Of a DNA stretch of 64,000 nt, positions 57,179 through 64,000 are shown in pieces. The stretch is from Paenibacillus sp. JJ-223 (GTDB lineage Bacteria; Bacillota; Bacilli; Paenibacillales; Paenibacillaceae). The stretch's first letter is position 1; the number at the start of each line of letters is the position of its first letter. The DNA is taken from the NCBI RefSeq assembly GCF_927798175.1, contig NZ_CAKMMP010000002.1:1-64000 (forward strand), given 5' to 3'. The notes below the pieces were generated by a model that was not told where the DNA came from, ran no database searches, and was given only the letters and a program-made list of their open reading frames with translations. The position numbers were made by a program, and so were the translations under genes.

Positions 57179-57829
57179 ATGTTTAGCGAACAAGAAAGAG
57201 AAGCGCTGTATAAAGTCATTTATACAAGGCGGGATATTCGAACTTTTATGGATACACCCATTCCGAAAGATACCATTGACCGGATACTGCATGCGGCCCA
57301 TCACGGTCCATCGGTCGGCTTCATGCAGCCATGGAGCTTTATTTTGGTGACGGAGGAACATACGAAATCCCGCCTCGCCTGGGCGGCCGACAAAGAGCGG
57401 AGAGCGCTCGCCATCCACTATGAGGACGAAAAGAAAGAACGCTTCCTCGGCATCAAAATCGAAGGTCTCATGCAGGCCCCGCTCACGATCTGCGTCACGT
57501 CCGATCCGACCCGCGGCGGGTCCCATGTCCTTGGGAGAAATTCCATTCCCGAAACCGACCTGATGTCCACCGCCTGCGCCATTCAGAATATGTGGCTTGC
57601 CGCTTGCGCCGAAGGGCTTGGTATGGGCTGGGTCAGCTTTTACAAGAAAAACGACGTTAGAGACATCCTGAACATTCCTCCGCATATCGAACCTGTCGCT
57701 TTACTGTCCATTGGATATACGGAGCATTATCCGACGAAACCGATTCTGGAAACGGCCAACTGGGAAAAAAGAAGAGATTTGCAGTCGGTCATTTATCATG
57801 GACGATGGGGCAACGCCGAGGAAATGTAG
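57179..57829 (+). CDS. bluB: 5,6-dimethylbenzimidazole synthase (BluB-like nitroreductase fold)
   Basis: A 216-residue flavoprotein of the nitroreductase fold. BluB cleaves reduced FMN with oxygen to give 5,6-dimethylbenzimidazole, the lower ligand of B12. BluB-like features are YTRRDIRTFMDTPIPKDTID, AAHHGPSVGFMQPWSFILV, the TACAIQNMWLAACAEGLGMG block and GWVSFYKKNDVRDILNIP. The alternative is another oxygen-insensitive nitroreductase; the N-terminal HGPSVGFMQPWSF pattern favours BluB. It is the only complete convincing plus-strand gene. No other cobalamin gene is nearby, so it may serve salvage. It converges with the SUKH-like gene. Confidence 0.82.
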   Translation: MFSEQEREALYKVIYTRRDIRTFMDTPIPKDTIDRILHAAHHGPSVGFMQPWSFILVTEEHTKSRLAWAADKERRALAIHYEDEKKERFLGIKIEGLMQAPLTICVTSDPTRGGSHVLGRNSIPETDLMSTACAIQNMWLAACAEGLGMGWVSFYKKNDVRDILNIPPHIEPVALLSIGYTEHYPTKPILETANWEKRRDLQSVIYHGRWGNAEEM

Positions 57830-57846
57830 CTCATAAGGCTGGCAGC

Positions 57847-58446
57847 CTACAGCAAATGATCTTCCAACTGTTCCAGCACCACGCTCCACCAGGCATCTTC
57901 ACTGGCTAAGCTGGCGGGATCCTTTTCGATATAATATGCTCGAAGTTCCTGAACGGCTTTCTCTCGCGCGGCGATTGAGGTGCTCTCGTTTCCGGGTTTG
58001 ATCTCCCCGCGCCGAAAGGCTTCCAGCTTCAGTCTAGCCTGCTCCGCCGTGAGGATCGTCGGTTCTTCCCGGGTGGAAAATTGCTGCATAACATCTGCAT
58101 AACGCTTCAGAAATTCGACGAATGCGGCCAAGGAAGCGTTGATTCGGCCAAGCTCGCCCGTCTCTGCATCCATGATGCAGACTCGGCCCGTTCCCGTTTC
58201 CACGCAAAGCCAGGCAGCAGTTTCTTCCCACTCGTATCCGATCGGAAACAGTTTCAGCTTTCCTTCTTTGTCCGTGATGAAATCTCGGTCCGTACGAGGT
58301 TGAAAATGCACGCCAAGCACGTCTTCATCGTTATGGCGCAGCTGCGGTAGGCCCTGTTCCAACAAAAGCCGACGCGTTTCCTCCGGCAAACATGCGGCCT
58401 CGACCAACGTCTGATCGTAACGAATATACGGTATTGCTTCGTCCAT
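57847..58446 (-). CDS. SUKH-4-like immunity-type protein
   Basis: About 199 residues; ATG 58446 after GGAGGTGGGGG. The pattern LFPIGYEWEETAAWLCVETG with TGRVCIMDAETGELGRINAS and LAAFVEFLKRYADVM resembles SUKH-4/SMI1-KNR4-type proteins, many of which neutralise polymorphic or contact-dependent toxins. A charged C-terminal part (EQARLKLEAFRRGEIKPGN, then KAVQELRAYYIEKDPAS) follows. No toxin gene is next to it: bluB is convergent and ychF lies beyond a repeat. The 56-residue longer frame reads through part of the R1 repeat and is rejected. Family call moderate; role inferred. Confidence 0.6.
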   Translation of the reverse strand: MDEAIPYIRYDQTLVEAACLPEETRRLLLEQGLPQLRHNDEDVLGVHFQPRTDRDFITDKEGKLKLFPIGYEWEETAAWLCVETGTGRVCIMDAETGELGRINASLAAFVEFLKRYADVMQQFSTREEPTILTAEQARLKLEAFRRGEIKPGNESTSIAAREKAVQELRAYYIEKDPASLASEDAWWSVVLEQLEDHLL

Positions 58447-58533
58447 TCCCCCACCTCCGTTTGATATTGCTAATATTATAATCACCCACGGTGATGCCAG
58501 CAATCCGGCGTAGAACCTAAAAGAAAAACCATC

Positions 58534-58726
58534 TATATAGGTTGAACTAGACATTATACGATAAACGGAGAGGGCAGAAAGAATCTGGAGAAGCGGAGCG
58601 TTCGCCTTTATCACCGAATTTTCCCGTTACATAAGGGAATTAAAAAAATCTGGGGATAACAGCGATCGGAAGATGGTTCTGACCACGTAGTGAATCCGTG
58701 TAAAAATCATTGGTTCAGCTTATATA
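58534..58726 (-). repeat. R1 repeat copy, 193 bp
   Basis: Reverse-orientation copy bounded by TATATAGGTTGAAC and GTTCAGCTTATATA. Internal blocks: GAGGGCAGAAAGAATCTGGA, GAAGCGGAGCGTTCGCCTTT, ATCACCGAATTTTCCC, TCTGGGGATAACAGCGATCG and GAAGATGGTTCTGACC. It matches the copy at 18604 most closely. Confidence 0.88.
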
Positions 58727-58796
58727 TCGATGAATTTTCGGAGAAGGCAGACTGCGTTTTGGCAGCCGTTTTTGCCCCTACAGTCTGCATGTATTG

Positions 58797-58835
58797 AAAA
58801 ACCCTGCGATCTTCATGCGAAGACCCAGGGTTTTT
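58797..58835 (-). terminator. Intrinsic terminator after ychF
   Basis: AAAAACCCTG (58797-58806) pairs with CAGGGTTTTT (58826-58835), with an inner TCTTC/GAAGA stem. The minus-strand end is GGGTTTTTCAATAC. Confidence 0.88.
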
Positions 58836-58880
58836 GAACCATTCTATATTTGTTGTCCAGCTTGATCCGTGCCGGGCGAA

Positions 58881-59981
58881 TTATACGTTGAAACGGAAAT
58901 GCATGACGTCGCCATCCTGCACTACATACTCTTTGCCTTCGAGGCGAAGCTGCCCGCGCTCTTTGGCGCCATTCATGGAACCTGCAGCAACCAAATCCTC
59001 GTAGGATACCACCTCTGCACGGATAAATCCACGCTCGAAGTCACTGTGGATGACGCCCGCCGCGCCAGGAGCCTTCGTTCCTTTGCGGATGGTCCATGCG
59101 CGTACTTCTTGCACGCCGGCAGTGAAATACGTGTACAGGCCGAGCAATTTGTAAGCCGCCTTAATCAGGAGGTTCAGGCCGGAATCCTGAATGCCGAGCT
59201 CTTCGAGGAACATTTGCTTGTCCTCGCCTTCCAGCTCGGAAATCTCTTCTTCCACCTTCGCGCTGATCGGCACGACTTCCGCGTTCTCGGCAGCAGCGAA
59301 CTCTTTTACTTTTTGTACATATGCATTGTTGGCCACATCGCCGATTTCATTCTCGGACACGTTGGCTGCATACAGCACAGGCTTCAGGGTCAACAAGTGC
59401 AGATCGCGGATGATCAGGCGCTCATCGTCGGTCAGGTCCATGCTGCGCGCCGGTTTGTCTTCATACAAAACAGCCTTCATGCGCTCAAGCAATTCCACTT
59501 CCTGCGCGTATTGTTTGTTGCCGCCCTTCATGTTTTTCTTGGAACGTTCGATACGCTTCTCCACGCTCTCGATATCGGCCAGGATCAGCTCCAGATTGAT
59601 CGTCTGAATGTCGCTGATCGGATCGATCTTGCCGTCCACGTGCGTGATGTTCTCGTCCTCGAAGCAGCGAACGACATGCACGATCGCGTCCACTTCGCGG
59701 ATATGAGCCAAGAACTTGTTTCCAAGCCCTTCGCCTTTGCTCGCGCCGCGCACCAGACCCGCGATATCCACGAATTCGAATGCCGTAGGTACCGTTTTCT
59801 TCGGTTCTACCAGTTCGGTCAGTTTGTCCAGGCGCTCATCCGGCACTTCCACGATGCCCACATTAGGATCGATCGTGCAGAACGGATAGTTGGCCGATTC
59901 GGCACCAGCTTGCGTGATTGCGTTAAACAGCGTGGATTTCCCAACGTTCGGAAGACCCACGATACCAGCTTTCAAAGCCAT
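58881..59981 (-). CDS. ychF: Redox-regulated ATPase YchF (Obg-like ATPase)
   Basis: A 366-residue TRAFAC-class ATPase of the OLA1/YchF family, ribosome-associated and linked to stress responses. G1 loop GIVGLPNVGKSTLFNAITQA, switch region FVDIAGLVRGASKGEGLGNK, the NxxE motif replacing NKxD (YAANVSENEIG), which explains ATP over GTP preference, and a C-terminal TGS domain (ITYFTAG-like LYTYFTAGVQEVRAWTIRKG ... GKEYVVQDGDVMHFRF). Full length. ATG start after GAGGAG. Confidence 0.96.
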   Translation of the reverse strand: MALKAGIVGLPNVGKSTLFNAITQAGAESANYPFCTIDPNVGIVEVPDERLDKLTELVEPKKTVPTAFEFVDIAGLVRGASKGEGLGNKFLAHIREVDAIVHVVRCFEDENITHVDGKIDPISDIQTINLELILADIESVEKRIERSKKNMKGGNKQYAQEVELLERMKAVLYEDKPARSMDLTDDERLIIRDLHLLTLKPVLYAANVSENEIGDVANNAYVQKVKEFAAAENAEVVPISAKVEEEISELEGEDKQMFLEELGIQDSGLNLLIKAAYKLLGLYTYFTAGVQEVRAWTIRKGTKAPGAAGVIHSDFERGFIRAEVVSYEDLVAAGSMNGAKERGQLRLEGKEYVVQDGDVMHFRFNV

Positions 59982-60494
59982 GTATATGACAACTCCTCAT
60001 TCATTACTTGTTCGGTTCGAATAATCCTACTCATTATATATGACAAGCACCGGTGCATCAAGGAAGTTTGCCAATTCCATGCGCACCGGAGCAGGAAGAT
60101 CATCCACAATCTTCTATGACCTTGGGTCAAATTACGTTGCTGAGATCTGTTAGCGTTGGATCACGCTTCATATCGGCCACGTAAGGTGGCTGATGTTCGT
60201 TAGCTCCACAAGGTATTGTAGCGCTCAGGAACACCTCAATATATAAAACGATCCGAGCACTCGTGTACCACAATTACAACAAAGGCTGCGGACGATCACT
60301 GAACCGCACAGCTCTAACGAACCGTACACACCTTATTTGGCACTAAATCGCGCTCGCTGATGAGCAACGAACCTGAGACACGCTATTTGGGGTGAAAAGG
60401 CCCGGTAGCCTGTGTTTTCGTTCAAATAACGCCGCTTATGTTCGTTAGCGTTGGATCACGCTTCATATCGGCCACATAAGGTGGCTGATGTTCG
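59982..60494. other. R2-rich region between ychF and the acetyltransferase gene
   Basis: A 513-bp gap. The ychF promoter should lie near 60000-60060. From 60149 on it is filled with R2 repeat arms and a 55-bp direct duplication. No gene is supported. Confidence 0.6.
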
Positions 60495-60498
60495 TTAG
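60149..60498. repeat. R2 repeat array flanked by 55-bp direct repeats
   Basis: R2 arms: reverse at 60175-60203, 60423-60448 and 60470-60498 (GGCTGATGTTCGTTAG type); forward at 60314-60340 (CTAACGAACC ... CTTATTTGG) and 60365-60390 (CAACGAACCTGAG ... CTATTTGG). A 55-bp sequence at 60149-60203 is repeated at 60444-60498 with one difference (G at 60181, A at 60476). Confidence 0.85.
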
Positions 60499-60965
60499 CG
60501 CCCGAGCTCCTTGTACATGGTCATGTCCGTAATGGCATACCCCATCTTGCGGTATAACTCGCTCGCCCGCACATTATGCCCGAATACATGCAGCCCGATG
60601 CAATTCACGCCAAGACCCGCAGCCGCTTGCTCCAAGGCGGCCATCGCTTCTTTTCCATATCCTTTACCGCGATGCTCCTCTTCAACGACGATGTCGAGCA
60701 GAAACGCCTCTTTCCCGCGCAGATGCTCCGTCACGTTAAACCAGATATAGCCCACATTTCCGTCCACTTCATGCATAAGGTTATATATGTACGCTCCCTT
60801 CGTCTGCAGGCCCTCCGGCAAAAATCGGCGATAGGACTCACGGGATAACTGCTCCGCCTCTTCTTCCGCCCATGTGCCCGCTTCCACTTTATCCAGAGCA
60901 AAGTCCTTAATGCCCCGGTCCAGAAAACGCGCAAACTCTTGATCATTCATTTGTACCAATTGCAT
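60495..60965 (-). CDS. GNAT-family N-acetyltransferase
   Basis: About 156 residues; ATG 60965 after GGGGGG. It has the GNAT fold pattern: IWFNVTEHLRGKEAFLLDIV (beta4), acetyl-CoA loop VVEEEHRGKGYGKEAMAALE (Q/R-x-x-G-x-G/A), NCIGLHVFGHNVRASELYRK and MGYAITDMTMYKEL at the C terminus. The substrate cannot be told. The stop codon TAA is part of an R2 repeat arm (CTAACGAAC), so the repeat sits exactly at the 3' end of the gene and may have replaced the original end. Confidence 0.88.
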   Translation of the reverse strand: MQLVQMNDQEFARFLDRGIKDFALDKVEAGTWAEEEAEQLSRESYRRFLPEGLQTKGAYIYNLMHEVDGNVGYIWFNVTEHLRGKEAFLLDIVVEEEHRGKGYGKEAMAALEQAAAGLGVNCIGLHVFGHNVRASELYRKMGYAITDMTMYKELGR

Positions 60966-61109
60966 CTGATGTCCCCCCATTTCAGATAAACCAACGAAAA
61001 TATAATGGTGAAAGAAGAATGTATGTAATCATAATACTTCGCGCCATAACTATGTTAAAATATATAGGCGAGCGACCCGCCAAAAGTTTCTCGCCCAAAG
61101 TCGATTGGA

Positions 61110-61280
61110 TTATTCCATCGGCTTTTCTATTTTAACATGATTGTATTGATTAATCAGATCATCCAGGACCATAGATTGCTGTATAACAAGGGGATGTAGA
61201 AGATCTCCATATTCCAACTTTAATTGATAGAGCTTCTGTCTCGCTGCTTCGATCTGCAACTTAAGTTTGCTATAATCCAT
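61110..61280 (-). CDS. Spo0E-like aspartyl-phosphate phosphatase
   Basis: A 56-residue two-helix protein; ATG 61280 after GGAGGGG. Helix 1 (KLKLQIEAARQKLYQLKLEY) and helix 2 with the Spo0E motif form S-x-x-L-D-x-L-I (QSMVLDDLINQYNHVK) fit the family, which dephosphorylates Spo0A-P or related response regulators and delays sporulation. The family is short and varied, so the target is unknown. It is isolated: GNAT gene downstream, regulator gene upstream. Confidence 0.82.
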   Translation of the reverse strand: MDYSKLKLQIEAARQKLYQLKLEYGDLLHPLVIQQSMVLDDLINQYNHVKIEKPME

Positions 61281-61608
61281 ATTCACCCCTCCATACTGTG
61301 ACATTTTAGAACACTCTGCGAATCAGAGGGAAATGATATATACCCCAACATTTACTGTCTTCACCCTTCCCCTTTCATGTATCCCTCTTTTTTGAACAGC
61401 AAAAAAGCGTTCCTTTACTGAATTAGCCCCATCTCAACGTGAACAGGTTAAACATAAACTCTGTTCCGATAAGGTGAGCTTCCAGATGAGAGAACACTTT
61501 GTTTTGATATGGTTACATACTTGTACTAATCATTCCATGAACCTTCGTTGTCAGCATCACAGGAGAACAATTGGATCTTTAATTTAGACAGTTATATCAG
61601 GGGATGGT
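61281..61608. other. AT-rich gap downstream of the HTH/TPR regulator
   Basis: A 328-bp gap. I looked on the minus strand for a small signal-peptide gene of the kind that follows RRNPP receptors. Only tiny frames of 10-14 codons without a good ribosome-binding site are present (for example around 61520-61565), so none is called. Confidence 0.4.
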
Positions 61609-63000
61609 TTAGGGATTCAGTCTGCGAAGGTTATGTATGTAGTTACGTGCGAAGACGATTTTTTTACTTTTGAGTTTTAATTTATTATACTTCTCTATCG
61701 TGGTGGCAGTTGCAAACGTCGAATACTGTTCAAATAAATCAACACATTTCACCATACATAGCCCACTACTAATTTCAATCGCAATGGATAAACTATCCAA
61801 CAGGAACAGGAAGCCTTTATCCAAATTATTTTTTTGGAAGTAATATATACTTATCCCCATCAATAAATTAGCATAGCGGTCCCCCGTAAGTTGACTACTA
61901 ATCGCCCCAATTCGACTAATTTGTTCACGATAGATAATAGAAGATTCATATTTTTCAAGTACGGCATCGATATCCAATCCAAACTTATTGGCTGCAACAA
62001 CGATCTCGCATAAAGCCGGAAAAACTTCATTCTCTCTTTCTGAGATATAATTCAAATAATCGTGAAGGACATCTGTCTTCCCGGACATCAATTCATACTG
62101 GTAACGATTACCTTCTGCCCATTCCTTGAACTGTTGAATAACAGTTATTTCCTTCTCGGTCGGATCAATTACCCAGCTAGAATCGGTATATAAAGATACG
62201 TAATGGAGTGCTTTTTCATATTCTTCAAAATAGAAATAAGTCTCTCCGAGTACCAAATATGCGTACAAAATATAAAATATAATCTCTTTTTTGACTTCTT
62301 TCGGCTTAATATTACCGTACAATTCATAATGTACAGATGCTTTCAATTTCAATTTCTCTCCAAGTTCCAACAGCTTATCCCACCGTCGCACCGAAGCATA
62401 AGCATTAATCAGTTCATTCAGTCCATCAAGCTCGTAAGGCTCACCAAGACGATCCACAAATAACTCAAATCGAGTTGCAACTGAGAGATTGTTAGTCTGA
62501 TCTTTGGAAAGTCCAATAGTAAATAACCGATACTGACTTAGAGCCAAACGTTCGGAATGTTGCATCTTCTCACTCTCGGCCACCCAGTAATAGAGAGGCT
62601 TCGCTGCCTCGAACATCCCCTCATGAAATAACTGTTCAGCCAACCCGAACAACAGGGGAGCGTATGCAAGATTATCCATCATTAGCTTAATTATTGTTTC
62701 CATGCACTCGATCTTATCAAGTTCGGCACAGCGGTATAGAAATGGCCTAAGCCGCCGCCAATCGGGGCTTGTATGCACAAAACATTCATTGATGTATAAA
62801 TCGTAGAAGTAACCTTCAGGTAATCCCATTCCGATAGTGATCCGATCCAACTGTTGCATGCTGATGGGACGCAGCCCATTCAACATACCGCTCAACGTAC
62901 CTGAATTAATGCCCGATATTTCAGAAAAATGAATGAGCGTCATATTATTTTTCTTCAAGTAATCTTCCAGATGATCACGTATCGTTGTTAACGATCTCAC
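61609..63000 (-). CDS. Large HTH regulator with TPR-like C-terminal region (RRNPP-like)
   Basis: About 463 residues. Residues ~1-60 form a Cro/C1-type helix-turn-helix (MTLIHFSEISGINSGTLSGM, LNGLRPISMQQLDRIT). The remaining ~400 residues are helical with TPR-like spacing (ELIDKIE-type CAELDKIECMETIIKLMM, LFHEGMFEAAKPLYYWVAES, YLVLGETYFYFEEYEKALHY, YFQKNNLDKGFLFLLDSLSI). The layout matches RRNPP peptide receptors (PlcR, Rap, AimR group), but no pheromone gene is visible. The start is uncertain: GTG 63000 chosen; an upstream TTG (63042) is possible. Base composition is clearly AT-richer than the rest of the window, a sign of possible acquisition. Confidence 0.75.
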   Translation of the reverse strand: MRSLTTIRDHLEDYLKKNNMTLIHFSEISGINSGTLSGMLNGLRPISMQQLDRITIGMGLPEGYFYDLYINECFVHTSPDWRRLRPFLYRCAELDKIECMETIIKLMMDNLAYAPLLFGLAEQLFHEGMFEAAKPLYYWVAESEKMQHSERLALSQYRLFTIGLSKDQTNNLSVATRFELFVDRLGEPYELDGLNELINAYASVRRWDKLLELGEKLKLKASVHYELYGNIKPKEVKKEIIFYILYAYLVLGETYFYFEEYEKALHYVSLYTDSSWVIDPTEKEITVIQQFKEWAEGNRYQYELMSGKTDVLHDYLNYISERENEVFPALCEIVVAANKFGLDIDAVLEKYESSIIYREQISRIGAISSQLTGDRYANLLMGISIYYFQKNNLDKGFLFLLDSLSIAIEISSGLCMVKCVDLFEQYSTFATATTIEKYNKLKLKSKKIVFARNYIHNLRRLNP

Positions 63001-63158
63001 GGGAACACCAACTTTCCACGTAAAAATAAAATGGTTAGCCAAAATATACTATACTCTTACATTTAATATCAATATTTTACTTGTAAATAATTTACTTTTG
63101 TTGTAAAGATACTTTATCAGCATTGCTCAATGGTCCAAAGGACTGTAGAGGAACTTCA

Positions 63159-63515
63159 TCATTGAAAGCGATCAAGCTTCAAATTCATATCGACACGGTC
63201 TGGAGTCCACAATAAGACATCTGTAAGAAACGTCAATGCATCCATTTCACTGAATTTATCCACGATTGACTCTAACATCTCCTTTGCATCTCCTGTGATA
63301 TGTTCAGCCAGGATTAACCCTCCGGTATCTCCATCAATATAAAAATGATCTATATTTGCGACCTTCTGTACATGCCGAAGCCATAACGTTCCTTCTTCCA
63401 CAAAAAAGATATAGCGTTCATTCATGACATATCCCTGGTAAATATACAACTCTGCTTCTTGATCAAAGGGGCCGAGCACTAATAAACCAAGTTCAAATTG
63501 GGTTAGGATTCTCAT
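63159..63515 (-). CDS. Conserved-looking 118-aa protein of unknown function
   Basis: A soluble 118-residue protein starting MRILTQFELGLLVLGPFDQE, with YQGYVMNERYIFFVEEGTLW, YIDGDTGGLILAEHITGDAK and a C-terminal KFSEMDALTFLTDVLLWTPD. The pattern suggests an alpha/beta fold with no membrane segment or known motif. The start ATG has only a weak AGGTAATA site. It lies upstream of the HTH/TPR regulator on the same strand and opposite a second HTH gene. I do not recognise the family; AT-rich composition is like its neighbours. Confidence 0.6.
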   Translation of the reverse strand: MRILTQFELGLLVLGPFDQEAELYIYQGYVMNERYIFFVEEGTLWLRHVQKVANIDHFYIDGDTGGLILAEHITGDAKEMLESIVDKFSEMDALTFLTDVLLWTPDRVDMNLKLDRFQ

Positions 63516-63844
63516 GACACTATTACCTGCATACTCATGAAAAAAACCATAAGCAATTCATAATCTCTTGAAAAATAATGAATTTCTAATCCTTCGCTAA
63601 CTAAAATCACTACTATTTCCCCTCCCTCAAAAAACTAAGACTCAATCGTTATGGCGAAATAACCATTAGATAATTTCAAAATATTTTTGATTCATTGATT
63701 TAAAACCACAAAAACATAACGTTTTACGTTTAACGCCTGTTGATAATACCACTAGAATTTTATATCGTCTATTGATAAACGTCAAGTGATTATTTAAAAC
63801 CATTTAACGTTAGGTTATGATAAAAGTGAAAGGTGGGATTGGCT
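63516..63844. promoter_or_regulatory. Divergent promoter region with repeated AACGTT-type sites
   Basis: A 329-bp AT-rich gap between divergent genes. Sites TAACGTT (63717-63723), ACGTTTAACG (63726-63735), AAACGT (63777-63782) and the perfect palindrome TAACGTTA (63805-63812) cluster around the promoter of the plus-strand HTH gene, which suggests operators for it. Confidence 0.5.
63772..63800 (+). promoter_or_regulatory. Sigma-A-type promoter of the partial HTH gene
   Basis: TTGATA (63772-63777), 17 nt, TAAAAC (63795-63800). The palindrome TAACGTTA lies just after the -10, where repressor binding would block transcription. Confidence 0.5.
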
Positions 63845-64000
63845 ATGTCTATAAAAATAAGATTGGGCTACACTTTAGACGCAGCCGGCGTCACTAAAAA
63901 TGCACTAGCAAGGGAAGCAAAAGTTCGACCTAACCTTATATATGATTTGTGCGAAGGAAAAACAAAAAGGCTAGATTTAGAAACCTTAAATAATATCGTG
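63845..64000 (+). CDS. HTH (Cro/C1, XRE-type) regulator, partial, cut by window edge
   Basis: The ATG at 63845 follows AAAGGTGGGA. The 52 visible codons read MSIKIRLGYTLDAAGVTKNA, then LAREAKVRPNLIYDLCEGKT and KRLDLETLNNIV, which is a compact Cro/C1-type helix-turn-helix with the recognition helix in VRPNLIYDLCEG. The gene runs off the end of the window, so its full length and any further domain are unknown. It is AT-rich and divergent from the 118-aa gene. Confidence 0.8.
   Translation, partial: MSIKIRLGYTLDAAGVTKNALAREAKVRPNLIYDLCEGKTKRLDLETLNNIV

Larger units (their letters stand above)
58447..58880. other. SUKH-like gene to ychF gap
   Basis: A 434-bp gap with an R1 repeat (58534-58726), an inverted repeat GCAGACTG/CAGTCTGC (~58748-58788) and the ychF terminator (58797-58835). 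Confidence 0.6.

Noticed and set aside
58447..58614. 56-residue N-terminal extension of the SUKH-like protein
   Set aside because: It is encoded by the R1 repeat and spacer; a strong ribosome-binding site marks ATG 58446.
61520..61565. Short frame (14 codons) as signal peptide of the HTH/TPR regulator
   Set aside because: No ribosome-binding site and no secretion signal.

Overview
The window looks like a chromosomal segment of a Gram-positive, endospore-forming, S-layer-bearing member of the Paenibacillaceae, most likely Paenibacillus. Evidence: several sporulation genes (spoIIR, spoIID, spoIIQ, spoIIID, an alpha/beta SASP, a Spo0E-like phosphatase); three SLH-domain proteins next to a CsaB pyruvyltransferase; and a long run of genes in the order known from the Bacillus subtilis prfA-to-fabZ region. 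All confident protein genes except bluB and the partial gene at the right edge are on the minus strand, so the window is best read from right to left.

Layout from left to right. (1) 1-17208, cell-surface region: a 1252-aa SLH protein, metK, a SASP gene, a small exported protein, an 850-aa secreted Ig-like-repeat protein, a 970-aa S-layer protein with N-terminal SLH domains, a small coiled-coil protein and a 1288-aa SLH protein. (2) 17374-24809, secondary cell wall polymer (SCWP) genes tagO, tagA, csaB, a DUF5693 membrane protein and pgcA. Together with mnaA (43248) they would build the pyruvylated glycan to which SLH domains bind, so regions 1 and 2 look like one functional unit. (3) 24906-34822, fabZ, an EpuA-like membrane protein, flhP, flhO, mbl, spoIIID, spoIIQ, spoIID, murA, ywzB. 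(4) 35461-43060, the ATP synthase operon atpZ-I-B-E-F-H-A-G-D-C. (5) 43248-56736, mnaA, upp, glyA, ywlG, ywlE, mntP, ywlC/sua5, spoIIR, two rodA-type genes, prmC, prfA. (6) 57179-64000, a mixed end with bluB, an orphan SUKH-4-like protein, ychF, a GNAT acetyltransferase, a Spo0E-like gene, and an AT-rich block with a large HTH/TPR regulator, a 118-aa unknown and a divergent partial HTH regulator.

The most unusual features are non-coding. A ~190-bp repeat family with terminal inverted repeats and a conserved internal hairpin occurs seven times; one copy is inserted inside another, which shows past mobility. A second family built from a ~26-nt CTAACGAAC arm in both orientations occupies 49085-49265 and 60149-60498; there it supplies the stop codon of an acetyltransferase gene and is flanked by a 55-bp direct duplication. 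Four phased, alternating hairpins fill the atpA-atpG gap. The metK leader has a canonical promoter followed almost at once by an intrinsic terminator, with no recognisable SAM riboswitch.

Regulatory sites readable by eye include sigma-F-type promoters for spoIIQ and spoIIR with the same 14-nt spacing, a sigma-E-type promoter for spoIIID, sigma-A-type promoters for the atp operon, ywzB, bluB, metK and the S-layer gene, and about sixteen intrinsic terminators. I saw no tRNA, rRNA, CRISPR array, transposase or integrase gene. All functional calls are from reading the sequence; no database search was possible.
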